Source of the DNA: Hymenobacter convexus
Lineage (GTDB): Bacteria > Bacteroidota > Bacteroidia > Cytophagales > Hymenobacteraceae
Direction: 5' to 3'
Length of the DNA: 64,000 nucleotides
Assembly: GCF_030580955.1 (NCBI RefSeq)
Contig: NZ_JAUQON010000002.1
Location: 713,170 to 777,169 of the forward strand
Shown: piece by piece, positions 51,325-58,695 of the stretch
Position numbering within the stretch: the stretch's first letter is position 1
How the letters are laid out: the number at the start of each line of letters is the position of its first letter
Program-made: the position numbers and the translations under genes
Notes under the pieces: model-generated
Databases searched by the model: none
Told to the model about the DNA's origin: nothing
The model's input: the letters and a program-made list of their open reading frames with translations, nothing else

Positions 51325-53451
51325 ATGTCGGATAAAAATCCCAATAACAGCAAGAAAAAGAAGCCCCTGACCCCGGCGCCGAACCCGCGTCCGGGTTTGC
51401 AGCTGTGGGTGCTGGCGGGCTTGCTGGTGTTCGTATTCGGGGTGTTTGTGATGAACAGCCTGAACGCGCCGGCCAAAATCAACCAGCAGAAGTTCGAAAC
51501 CATGCTCGCCGCCGGCGACGTGAAGGAAATCACCATCATCAGCAACCAGAAGGTGGTGGAGGTGCGCCTCAAGCCCGAAGCCCTGCAAAAAACCGAGTAC
51601 CGCCAGGACCTCACGCGCCGCACGCCCTTCGGCACGGCCACCACGGGCTCCCAGTTCTACTTTCCGGTGGTAGATGCCAAGCTTTTCCAGGAAGACCTGG
51701 ACAAGATTCAGAAGGACGTGCCCAGCGCCCAGCGCCTGCCGCTCAACATTGAGGACCGCCAGAGCCCCGGCGACTACATCGGCACTTATGGCTTCATTGT
51801 GCTGATGATTGTCGGTTTCTGGTTCCTGATGCGCCGCATGGGCAGCGCTGGCGGCCCCGGCGGCCAAATTTTCAACATCGGTAAGAGCAAAGCCGCGCTG
51901 TTTGAGGGAGGCGACAAGGTGAAAATTACCTTTAAAGACGTGGCCGGCCTCGAAGAAGCCAAGGAAGAAGTGCAGGAGATTGTGGAGTTCCTCAAGAACC
52001 CCAGCAAGTTCACTATCCTCGGCGGCAAGATTCCGAAAGGCGCGCTGCTCGTGGGTCCTCCCGGCACCGGCAAAACCTTGCTGGCCAAAGCCGTTGCTGG
52101 CGAAGCCGACGTGCCGTTCTTTTCCCTGTCAGGCTCCGACTTCGTGGAGATGTTTGTGGGTGTGGGCGCGGCCCGGGTTCGCGACTTGTTTAAGCAAGCC
52201 AAAGCTAAAGCGCCCTGCATCATTTTCATCGACGAGATTGACGCGGTGGGCCGCAGCCGCTCGCGCGGTTCGGTGCCCGGCGGCAACGACGAGCGCGAGA
52301 ACACGCTGAACTCGCTGCTGGTGGAAATGGACGGTTTTGGCACCGACTCCGGCGTCATCATCCTGGCCGCTACTAACCGGCCCGATACCCTGGATTCGGC
52401 CCTGTTGCGTCCCGGTCGTTTCGACCGTCAAATCAGCATCGACAAGCCGGACATCAACGGCCGTACCGAGATTTTCCAGGTGCACCTCAAGCCGCTGACG
52501 CTGGGCCCCGACGTGGACGCCAAGCGCCTTTCGGCCCAGACGCCGGGATTTGCCGGCGCCGAAATTGCCAACGTCTGCAACGAGGCGGCCCTCATCGCCG
52601 CCCGTCGCGACAAGAAATTCATCACCGACCAGGATTTCACCGACGCCATCGACCGCGTGATTGGCGGCTTGGAGAAGAAGAACAAAATCATTTCGCCCGG
52701 CGAGAAGCGCATTGTGGCCTACCACGAAGCCGGCCACGCCATCGCGGGCTGGTTCCTGGAGCACGTCGACCCGCTGGTGAAGGTGAGCATTGTGCCCCGC
52801 GGCGTGGCCGCGCTGGGCTACGCGCAGTACCTGCCGAAGGAACAGTTCCTGTACAACACCGAACAGCTGATTGACGAAATGTGCATGGCCCTGGGCGGCC
52901 GCGCCGCCGAGGAACTGGTGTTTGGCAAAATTTCGACCGGCGCGCTGAGCGACTTGGAGCGCATCACCAAAATGGCCTACAGCATCGTAACGATGTACGG
53001 CATGAACGCTAAGCTCGGCAATGTGTCGTTCTACGACTCGAAAGGGCAGAACGAGTACGGCTTCTCGAAGCCTTATTCGGAAGCCACGTCGCAGATGATT
53101 GACGAGGAAGTACGCAGCATCATCGAGCAGGCGTACACCCGCACCAAGGAGCTGCTAACGGAGCGCCGCCACGAGTTGGAGGTCATTGCTAAAGAGCTGC
53201 TGGAGAAGGAAGTGCTGCAACAGGAAGACCTAACCCGCCTCGTGGGCCCGCGTCCCTTCGACACCCAGACCAACTACCAGGCCCACATGGCCGGCACCGA
53301 CCGCAGCGAAACCGCCAGCGAGGTGAAAGGCGAACAAGCCGCCGGCGGCAAGCTCGGCAGCGACCTGCCCGACCTGAACCTGCCCGGCCTGAACGACGAC
53401 AACCGCAACAACGAAGCGGCATCGCCCAGCGGCAGCGCCGTGGCGGGTTAG
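51325..53451 (+). CDS. ftsH: ATP-dependent zinc metalloprotease
   Basis: A 708-residue membrane protease. An N-terminal helix ([20 protein letters not shown]) is followed by a periplasmic domain, a second helix near residues 152-170, the AAA module with Walker A GPPGTGKT (244-251), Walker [14 protein letters not shown], the [12 protein letters not shown]...GRFDRQ, and the zinc site HEAGH (467-471). The C-terminal 60 residues are hydrophilic. It degrades membrane and short-lived soluble proteins; it is essential or quality-control in most bacteria. Confidence 0.97.
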   Translation: MSDKNPNNSKKKKPLTPAPNPRPGLQLWVLAGLLVFVFGVFVMNSLNAPAKINQQKFETMLAAGDVKEITIISNQKVVEVRLKPEALQKTEYRQDLTRRTPFGTATTGSQFYFPVVDAKLFQEDLDKIQKDVPSAQRLPLNIEDRQSPGDYIGTYGFIVLMIVGFWFLMRRMGSAGGPGGQIFNIGKSKAALFEGGDKVKITFKDVAGLEEAKEEVQEIVEFLKNPSKFTILGGKIPKGALLVGPPGTGKTLLAKAVAGEADVPFFSLSGSDFVEMFVGVGAARVRDLFKQAKAKAPCIIFIDEIDAVGRSRSRGSVPGGNDERENTLNSLLVEMDGFGTDSGVIILAATNRPDTLDSALLRPGRFDRQISIDKPDINGRTEIFQVHLKPLTLGPDVDAKRLSAQTPGFAGAEIANVCNEAALIAARRDKKFITDQDFTDAIDRVIGGLEKKNKIISPGEKRIVAYHEAGHAIAGWFLEHVDPLVKVSIVPRGVAALGYAQYLPKEQFLYNTEQLIDEMCMALGGRAAEELVFGKISTGALSDLERITKMAYSIVTMYGMNAKLGNVSFYDSKGQNEYGFSKPYSEATSQMIDEEVRSIIEQAYTRTKELLTERRHELEVIAKELLEKEVLQQEDLTRLVGPRPFDTQTNYQAHMAGTDRSETASEVKGEQAAGGKLGSDLPDLNLPGLNDDNRNNEAASPSGSAVAG

Positions 53452-53470
53452 TCCGATAAACGTGTTTTGG

Positions 53471-53507
53471 AAAGCCAGCCCCGCAAAAGGGCTGGCTTTT
53501 TTATTTT
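53471..53507. terminator. Intrinsic terminator after ftsH
   Basis: AAAGCCAGCCC, loop CGCAAAA, GGGCTGGCTTT then a T-rich tail. It begins 20 bp after the ftsH stop, isolating the LUD gene downstream. Confidence 0.9.
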
Positions 53508-53516
53508 CCCTTCCGG

Positions 53517-53524
53517 TACTTTTG
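53517..53524 (+). promoter_or_regulatory. TACTTTTG box four bases before the LUD gene start
   Basis: A perfect TAnnTTTG, ending four bases before the ATG at 53529. It lies after the ftsH terminator, so the LUD gene probably has its own promoter and a leaderless transcript. Confidence 0.45.
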
Positions 53525-53528
53525 CTGC

Positions 53529-54176
53529 ATGTCTGAATCTTCTCGCGACGCTGTGTTGGCCCGCATCCGCCAGGGGCTGGCGGCTGGCCCGGCATCCATG
53601 CCGACGCGCCCCGATTTTACTACGCCCGTGCATCCGCCGCTGGCCAACGCCGACCCGGTGGTGGCATTTGCGGAGAGCTTCCAGCGCGTGGGCGGCGAGT
53701 TTTATTACTGCGAGTCGCTGCCGCACTTGGCGGCGCAGTTGGCGGGCTTTCAGAAGCGGCAGCAGGTGGGCGTACCGTTTGTGTGGGAGCCGGAAATGCA
53801 GGCGCTGCTTTACAAGGCTGGCGTGGCGTTTCGGGCCGATGAAACAGAGTTTATCGAGAAAGCAGATTTGGGGCTGACGTCGTGCGAGGCGCTGGTGGCG
53901 CGCACGGGCAGCGTGCTGGTATCGGCGGCCACGGCCAGCGGGCGCCGGCTCAGCATTTACCCCGACCAGCATCTGGTGCTGGCCCGGCCCAGCCAAGTGG
54001 TGGCCGAAATCGGCGATGCGCTGCGGCTGATGCAGAGTCGCTACGGCGCGCAGATGCCTTCGATGGTGTCGCTCACCAGCGGCCCCAGCCGTACGGCCGA
54101 TATTGAGAAGACGCTGGTGCTGGGCGCGCACGGGCCGCGCCGCATTGCGCTGTTTTTGCTGGAAGAGGAGGAATAA
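53529..54176 (+). CDS. LUD-domain protein (LutC/YkgG family)
   Basis: A 215-residue protein with the LUD signature in the C-terminal half: CEALVARTGSVLVSAATASG near residues 119-138, RRLSIYPDQHLVLARPSQVV, and MVSLTSGPSRTADIEKTLVLGAHGP near 178-202. LutC belongs to the L-lactate utilisation complex LutABC, but neither lutA nor lutB is here. Solo LUD proteins next to ftsH are usual in Bacteroidota; their role is not established. Confidence 0.88.
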   Translation: MSESSRDAVLARIRQGLAAGPASMPTRPDFTTPVHPPLANADPVVAFAESFQRVGGEFYYCESLPHLAAQLAGFQKRQQVGVPFVWEPEMQALLYKAGVAFRADETEFIEKADLGLTSCEALVARTGSVLVSAATASGRRLSIYPDQHLVLARPSQVVAEIGDALRLMQSRYGAQMPSMVSLTSGPSRTADIEKTLVLGAHGPRRIALFLLEEEE

Positions 54177-54191
54177 TGAACAAGGCAAAGC

Positions 54192-54280
54192 CGTCATGCA
54201 GAGCGCAGCGAAGCATCTTTACCGCGCAATGCAATTATTTACTGTTGCGGTAAAGATGCTTCGCTGCGCTCTGCATGACG
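54192..54280. repeat. Inverted-repeat element, GTCATGCAGAGCGCAGCGAA subfamily
   Basis: Perfect 34-nt arms at 54192-54225 and 54247-54280, spacer 21 nt (GCAATGCAATTATTTACTGT in part). It lies between LUD and lpxH. The outer end matches the partial arm at the left edge of the window. Confidence 0.9.
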
Positions 54281-54302
54281 TTCTGATTATCACGCTTACC
54301 GA

Positions 54303-55085
54303 ATGAAGCAAACCCTTACTCTGCCCAACCTGGCGCTGCCGCCCGGCAAGAAGGTCTATTTCGCCTCCGACTTTCACCTCGGCGCGCCCGATGCGGCGGC
54401 TTCGCTGGCGCGGGAGCGGCGCATTGTGCGCTGGCTGGATGAGGTGGCGCCCGACGCGGCAGCCATTTACTTGCTGGGCGACTTGTTCGACTTCTGGTTT
54501 GAGTACAAGCACGCTATTCCGCGCGGCTTCATCCGGTTGCAGGGCAAGCTGGCGGAGCTGACGGACGCGGGCATGCCCATCACCATCTTCACCGGCAACC
54601 ACGACATGTGGATGTTCGGCTATTTCACGCAGGAAATGGGTATTCCGGTGCTGCGGCAGGAGATTTCGCAGCGCATTGGCAACCAGCTGTTTCACATCGG
54701 GCACGGCGACGGGCTGGGGCCGAAAGACTATAGCTACAAGGCGCTGAAGCAAGTATTCACGTCCGGGTTGGCGCAGTGGCTGTTTGCGCGGCTGCACCCG
54801 AACTTTGGCATTGGTATGGCCAACAAGTGGAGCCGCCGCAGCCGCATGCAAGCTGGCAAGGACGACACCAAGTACTTCGGCGACGAAGAATGGCTGCTCC
54901 AATACTGCCGCGAGGTCGAAACCCGTTCTCACCACGACTACTACGTGTTTGGCCACCGCCACCTGCCGCTCGATGTGGAGGTAGGGCCCGGAAGCCGCTA
55001 CATCAACCTGGGCGAATGGGTCAATTATTGCAGCTATGGCGTGTATGATGGCAAGGAACTGGCTTTGCGGCATTTTGAGCAGTAG
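54303..55085 (+). CDS. lpxH: UDP-2,3-diacylglucosamine diphosphatase (LpxH-type)
   Basis: A 260-residue metallophosphoesterase. Metal motifs in order are ASDFHLG (DxH), LGDLFDFWFEY (GD..D), FTGNHDMW (GNHD), IGHGDGLGPKD, and FGHRHLP. It cleaves UDP-2,3-diacylglucosamine to lipid X in lipid A synthesis, at the inner face of the inner membrane. Its stop codon is separated by one base from the repeat element that supplies the next gene's start codon. Confidence 0.93.
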   Translation: MKQTLTLPNLALPPGKKVYFASDFHLGAPDAAASLARERRIVRWLDEVAPDAAAIYLLGDLFDFWFEYKHAIPRGFIRLQGKLAELTDAGMPITIFTGNHDMWMFGYFTQEMGIPVLRQEISQRIGNQLFHIGHGDGLGPKDYSYKALKQVFTSGLAQWLFARLHPNFGIGMANKWSRRSRMQAGKDDTKYFGDEEWLLQYCREVETRSHHDYYVFGHRHLPLDVEVGPGSRYINLGEWVNYCSYGVYDGKELALRHFEQ

Positions 55086-55086
55086 C

Positions 55087-55191
55087 AGCGACGACGAGAC
55101 GCAACATTTTGCGTCTCGTCGTCCGCGCCGTTGGCATGATGACCAGACGACGCGGACGACGAGACGCAAAATGTTGCATCTCGTCGTCGCT
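55087..55191. repeat. Inverted-repeat element (GACGACGAGACGCAA arms) that contributes a start codon
   Basis: Forty-one-nt arms at 55087-55127 and 55151-55191 with one mismatch and a 23-nt spacer. Each arm is itself palindromic (GACGACGAGACGCAA, CATT, TTGCGTCTCGTCGTC). It fills the gap after lpxH; the right arm contains the ATG at 55171 and codons 1-7 of the next gene. Confidence 0.92.
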
Positions 55192-56088
55192 CTGTTTATC
55201 CTGTTTGCGGGCAGCGTCCACGCCCAGGTCACCGTACCCTCGGCTGCCTCCACGGCGCCCGCTGCGCAGCAGGTGGTTTCGCCCATTACCCCAGTGCCTG
55301 TGCCGGCCGCCGATGCCAGTGCCGCCCCCACCGCCGCCCCCTGGAAGCTGCTGCGCGACATCAAGCTGCGCAACCCCGGCGCGGCCTCCCTCGACCGGCG
55401 CGGGGCCCTCTACGTGGCCGATGCCGACAACAACCTGCGCCAGTACGGCCCCGAGGGCCTGCCCCTGAACACCTACGCGCCTACCCAGCCCGGCCACGCC
55501 GCCCAGGTGGAGGCTTGGAACGTGACCACCACGCTGGTCTTCAACGACGACCGGCAGCAACTCGTGCTGCTCGACCGGTTCCTCGCGCTCATCAGCGAGG
55601 TGCGGCTGGCCGACTTTGTGGACGGCACCATTAGGGCGGCCACGCTGGCGCCCGACAACCGCATCTGGCTACTCGACGAAAGCAACCTCGTACTGCGCGC
55701 CTTCGACCCCAACGCCCTGCGGCTAGTGCAAAACACGCCGCTTGATTTGCTGATTGGGCGCTCCCGGCCTGACTTCCGCTTCCTGCGCCAGTACCAGAAC
55801 AATATTTACTTGGTGGACCGCAGTACGGGCATCTACGTGTTCGACAACCTGGGCAACTTCAAGAAAAAACTGCCCTTCACCGGACTTGGCTTTATCGGTT
55901 TCCGGGGCGATGAGCTGTATTACCTCGACGCCGGGGCGCTGCACTTCTTCCACCTCTACAACCTGACCGAGCGGCGCGTGGCCCTGCCCGCTGGCCTTGA
56001 CCCAGCGGCGGTGCGCCAAGTGCTGGTGGGCGAAACCTACGCGTATATTTTCACGGCGGCGGGAGTGTCAGTCTATCAGATGCCGTAG
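55171..56088 (+). CDS. Exported beta-propeller-like hypothetical protein
   Basis: A 305-residue protein with a signal peptide (MLHLVVALFILFAGSVHAQ), a Pro/Ala-rich linker to about residue 58, and a region of repeated propeller-like strands (SLDRRGALYVADADNNLRQY; IYLVDRSTGIYVFDNLGNF). No catalytic motif. The first seven codons, including the start, come from the repeat element at 55087-55191. It probably reads from the lpxH transcript. Role unknown. Confidence 0.78.
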   Translation: MLHLVVALFILFAGSVHAQVTVPSAASTAPAAQQVVSPITPVPVPAADASAAPTAAPWKLLRDIKLRNPGAASLDRRGALYVADADNNLRQYGPEGLPLNTYAPTQPGHAAQVEAWNVTTTLVFNDDRQQLVLLDRFLALISEVRLADFVDGTIRAATLAPDNRIWLLDESNLVLRAFDPNALRLVQNTPLDLLIGRSRPDFRFLRQYQNNIYLVDRSTGIYVFDNLGNFKKKLPFTGLGFIGFRGDELYYLDAGALHFFHLYNLTERRVALPAGLDPAAVRQVLVGETYAYIFTAAGVSVYQMP

Positions 56089-56203
56089 GGGTGGCCAATG
56101 GTTGAGGCTAGCGGCGGCGACGGCTGGGCCATAGCAACCTGCGTGGAAAAGGGGCCGTTAGGAAAAGCAGTTCTTCCTTTCCACTTCCAATCCCCTTTTT
56201 AGT

Positions 56204-57370
56204 ATGAAAGCTCTCCGCATTCACGGTGCCCGCGATGTCCGGGTTGATAACGTTGATGACCCCGAAATTCAGGACTCGCGCGACGCCATTATCCGCGTCA
56301 CCAGCACGGCCATTTGCGGGTCCGACCTGCACATCTACAACGGCAGCATTCCGCAGCCCCGCCCCATGACGCTCGGCCACGAGTTCATGGGCATTGTGGA
56401 GGAAGTGGGCAAGGGCGTGACCAACCTCAAGCGCGGCGACCGGGTGGTGGTGCCCTTTCCCATTGCCTGCGGCCACTGCCTGTTTTGCAACCACGAGCTG
56501 CCCGGCCACTGCGAAAACTCCAACCCTGAGCACTACGGCCCCGAAGGCGGCCTGATGACCGAAAAGGGCGGTGCCCTTTTCGGCTACACCGATTTGTACG
56601 GCGGCTACGACGGCGGCCAGGCCGAGTACGCCCGCGTGCCTTACGCCGACTTCGGCCCCCGCAAAGTGCCCGATAACCTGACCGATGAGCAGGTGCTTTT
56701 CCTCACCGACATCTTCCCGACGGGCTATTCCGGCATCGACTGGGCCAACGTGAAGGGCGGCGAAACGGTGGCCATTTTCGGCGCCGGCCCGGTGGGCATT
56801 ATGGCTGCCAAATCGGCCTGGCTGCGCGGCGCCTCGCGCGTCATGATTGTGGACACCCAGCGCTACCGCCTCGACCTAGCCGCCAAAGCTGCCCGCGCCG
56901 AAGGCATCCTCTGGGAAAGCCACGACCAGGTGGTGGACGAAATCCGCAGCAAAACGCGCGGCTACGGCGCCGACGTGGTGGTAGAAGCCGTAGGCTTTGA
57001 GCCCGACCGCAGCCTGGCCGACCGCGCCAAGGCCGTCATCAACATCGAAAAGGGTTCCGATAAGGTGATGCTGGCGTGTTTTAGCGCCGTGCGCCGGGGT
57101 GGGTTCGTGTCCATTCTGGGCGTGTATTCTTCGCCCTACGACAACTTCCCCATCCACCAGATTTTCGACAAGGGCATCATCATTCAGGCCGGGCAGGCGC
57201 CGGCCCACAAGCACATCGACAAGCTGCTCAAGCACGTGTCGGATGGCGACGTGCGCCTCGACGACATCATTTCGCACCGCCTCCCGCTGAGCGAGGCGCC
57301 GCACGGCTACGACATTTTCCGCCACAAGAAGGACAACTGCACCAAGGTGGTGCTTAAGCCCGGCTCGTAA
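56204..57370 (+). CDS. Zinc-dependent alcohol dehydrogenase (MDR family, formaldehyde-dismutase/FDH-like)
   Basis: A 388-residue MDR enzyme. The catalytic zinc ligands are Cys in STAICGSDLHIYNG (near 38) and HE in LGHEFMG (near 64), and a structural zinc set is CGHCLFCNHELPGHC (near 90-104). The NAD fold is VAIFGAGPVGIMAA near 188. The length and the AEYARVPYADFGPRKVP segment match the family that includes glutathione-dependent formaldehyde dehydrogenase-like enzymes. The substrate is unknown. No partner genes. A terminator follows. Confidence 0.92.
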   Translation: MKALRIHGARDVRVDNVDDPEIQDSRDAIIRVTSTAICGSDLHIYNGSIPQPRPMTLGHEFMGIVEEVGKGVTNLKRGDRVVVPFPIACGHCLFCNHELPGHCENSNPEHYGPEGGLMTEKGGALFGYTDLYGGYDGGQAEYARVPYADFGPRKVPDNLTDEQVLFLTDIFPTGYSGIDWANVKGGETVAIFGAGPVGIMAAKSAWLRGASRVMIVDTQRYRLDLAAKAARAEGILWESHDQVVDEIRSKTRGYGADVVVEAVGFEPDRSLADRAKAVINIEKGSDKVMLACFSAVRRGGFVSILGVYSSPYDNFPIHQIFDKGIIIQAGQAPAHKHIDKLLKHVSDGDVRLDDIISHRLPLSEAPHGYDIFRHKKDNCTKVVLKPGS

Positions 57371-57399
57371 GCGGCTGAGTTGCTTTTGAAGCTATAGGA

Positions 57400-57431
57400 A
57401 ACGCCCCGGCCGGTTTGGTCGGGGCGTTTTT
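57400..57431. terminator. Intrinsic terminator after the alcohol dehydrogenase gene
   Basis: AACGCCCCGGCC, loop GGTTT, GGTCGGGGCGTT followed by T residues, 30 bp after the stop. Confidence 0.9.
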
Positions 57432-57442
57432 GGTGGGCCGAA

Positions 57443-57450
57443 TACCTTTG
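57443..57450 (+). promoter_or_regulatory. TACCTTTG box before the NHL-repeat gene
   Basis: A perfect TAnnTTTG located after the terminator, six bases before an in-frame ATG (57457) and 27 bases before the preferred start (57478). The nearest TTG is 25 nt upstream, longer than usual. Confidence 0.5.
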
Positions 57451-57477
57451 GGGCCTATGCTCATCGCTGTTTTCATC

Positions 57478-58578
57478 ATGCGCTATTGGAACCGCTGCTT
57501 GCTCCGCATTTTGCTGTTGCTGCCCGTCGCTGCGGCGCATGCCCAACCCATTGTCTTTGTGCCGGGCAAGACCGTTCCGTATTCTTCGTCGGCAACGGTA
57601 ACCACGCTGGCTGGCGCTGCTGACAGCAAAGGCAGCACGGATGCCGTCGGCCCCGATGCCCGTTTTGCTTGGCCTATGGGGCTGGCGGTGGCCCCGGATG
57701 GTACATTGTACGTGGTGGATGAGGAGAATATGACGGTTCGAAAAATTACCGCGACGGGGGCTGTAACTACCCTGGCGGGCACAGCCGGCAGCAAAGGCAG
57801 TGCCGATAGCGCCGGCCCGGCCGCCCGCTTCTACCACCCGGTGGGCCTGGCGCTGGATGCCGGCGGCATGCTTTACGTGACGGATGCCGACAACCATACC
57901 ATCCGCAAAGTGTCGCCGGCTGGGGAGGTAACCACGCTGGCTGGTGCGCCGGGCCGCAAAGGCAGCGCCGATGGCAGCGGGGCCACCGCCCAGTTCAACC
58001 TGCCTCACGGCATGGCCGTCGATGCCAGCGGCACGGTGTACGTAGCCGATACGGAAAACCATACAATTCGCAAAATCACGCCTGCTGGCGCGGTCAGCAC
58101 GCTGGCGGGGGCGGCGCGGCACAAAGGCAGCGTGGACGGCCAGGGCGCCAACGCCCGGTTTTACCACCCCGCCGCCGTGGCCGTTGATGGCGCCGGCAAT
58201 GTATACGTGGCTGATAACGGCAACCATACCATTCGCAAAATCGGCGCCGACGGCACCGTGACCACCCTGGCCGGCCATGCCAAGCGCCACGGCGGCGCCG
58301 ACGGGCCTGGCGCCAGCGCCCGTTTCTTTTTTCCCACCGGGCTGGCCGTCGATGCCATTGGCAACGTGTATGTGGCCGATTACTTAAACGCCAACATCCG
58401 CAAAATCTCGCCCACCGGCGAGATGTCGACGCTGGCCGGCGCGGTCCTGCAGGGCGGCCACCTAGACGGGCCGGGCCCCGATGCCCGGTTTCAGGGGCCG
58501 TCTGGCATTGCCGTGGATGCCAACGGCACGCTGTATGTGACCGACGGCCCCACGGTTCGCGTCATAAAACAGTTTTAG
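57478..58578 (+). CDS. Exported NHL-repeat beta-propeller protein
   Basis: A 366-residue protein with a signal peptide (MRYWNRCLLRILLLLPVAAAHAQ) and six near-regular NHL blades of about 55 residues, each built as VTTLAGxxxxKGSxDGxGxxARFxxPxGLAVDAxGxxYVADxxNHTIRKI in pattern (shown broken: VTTLAG, KGS, ARF, VYVADTENHTIRKITPAG). Such propellers are structural or ligand-binding. An in-frame ATG at 57457 would add seven residues (MLIAVFI) and is nearer the -7 box; the later one gives a better signal peptide. Confidence 0.88.
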   Translation: MRYWNRCLLRILLLLPVAAAHAQPIVFVPGKTVPYSSSATVTTLAGAADSKGSTDAVGPDARFAWPMGLAVAPDGTLYVVDEENMTVRKITATGAVTTLAGTAGSKGSADSAGPAARFYHPVGLALDAGGMLYVTDADNHTIRKVSPAGEVTTLAGAPGRKGSADGSGATAQFNLPHGMAVDASGTVYVADTENHTIRKITPAGAVSTLAGAARHKGSVDGQGANARFYHPAAVAVDGAGNVYVADNGNHTIRKIGADGTVTTLAGHAKRHGGADGPGASARFFFPTGLAVDAIGNVYVADYLNANIRKISPTGEMSTLAGAVLQGGHLDGPGPDARFQGPSGIAVDANGTLYVTDGPTVRVIKQF

Positions 58579-58637
58579 CCGGGTCGGTTTGGCCTTCCAC
58601 CGGGCCGCAGCTTGGGCTATAGATAAGCCCTTGAGTT

Positions 58638-58645
58638 TACCTTTG
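58638..58645 (+). promoter_or_regulatory. TACCTTTG (-7) box before the S8 protease gene
   Basis: A perfect TAnnTTTG, 50 nt before the ATG at 58696. TTG at 58631-58633 is too close to act as -33. Confidence 0.45.
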
Positions 58646-58695
58646 ACTTGAAACGTTTGACGCTACATTTTCTACCCAATCCAGTCAAGTGTACC

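Noticed and set aside
53529..54176. LUD gene as part of a lactate-utilisation (lutABC) operon
   Set aside because: No lutA or lutB is adjacent; a terminator precedes it and a repeat element follows.
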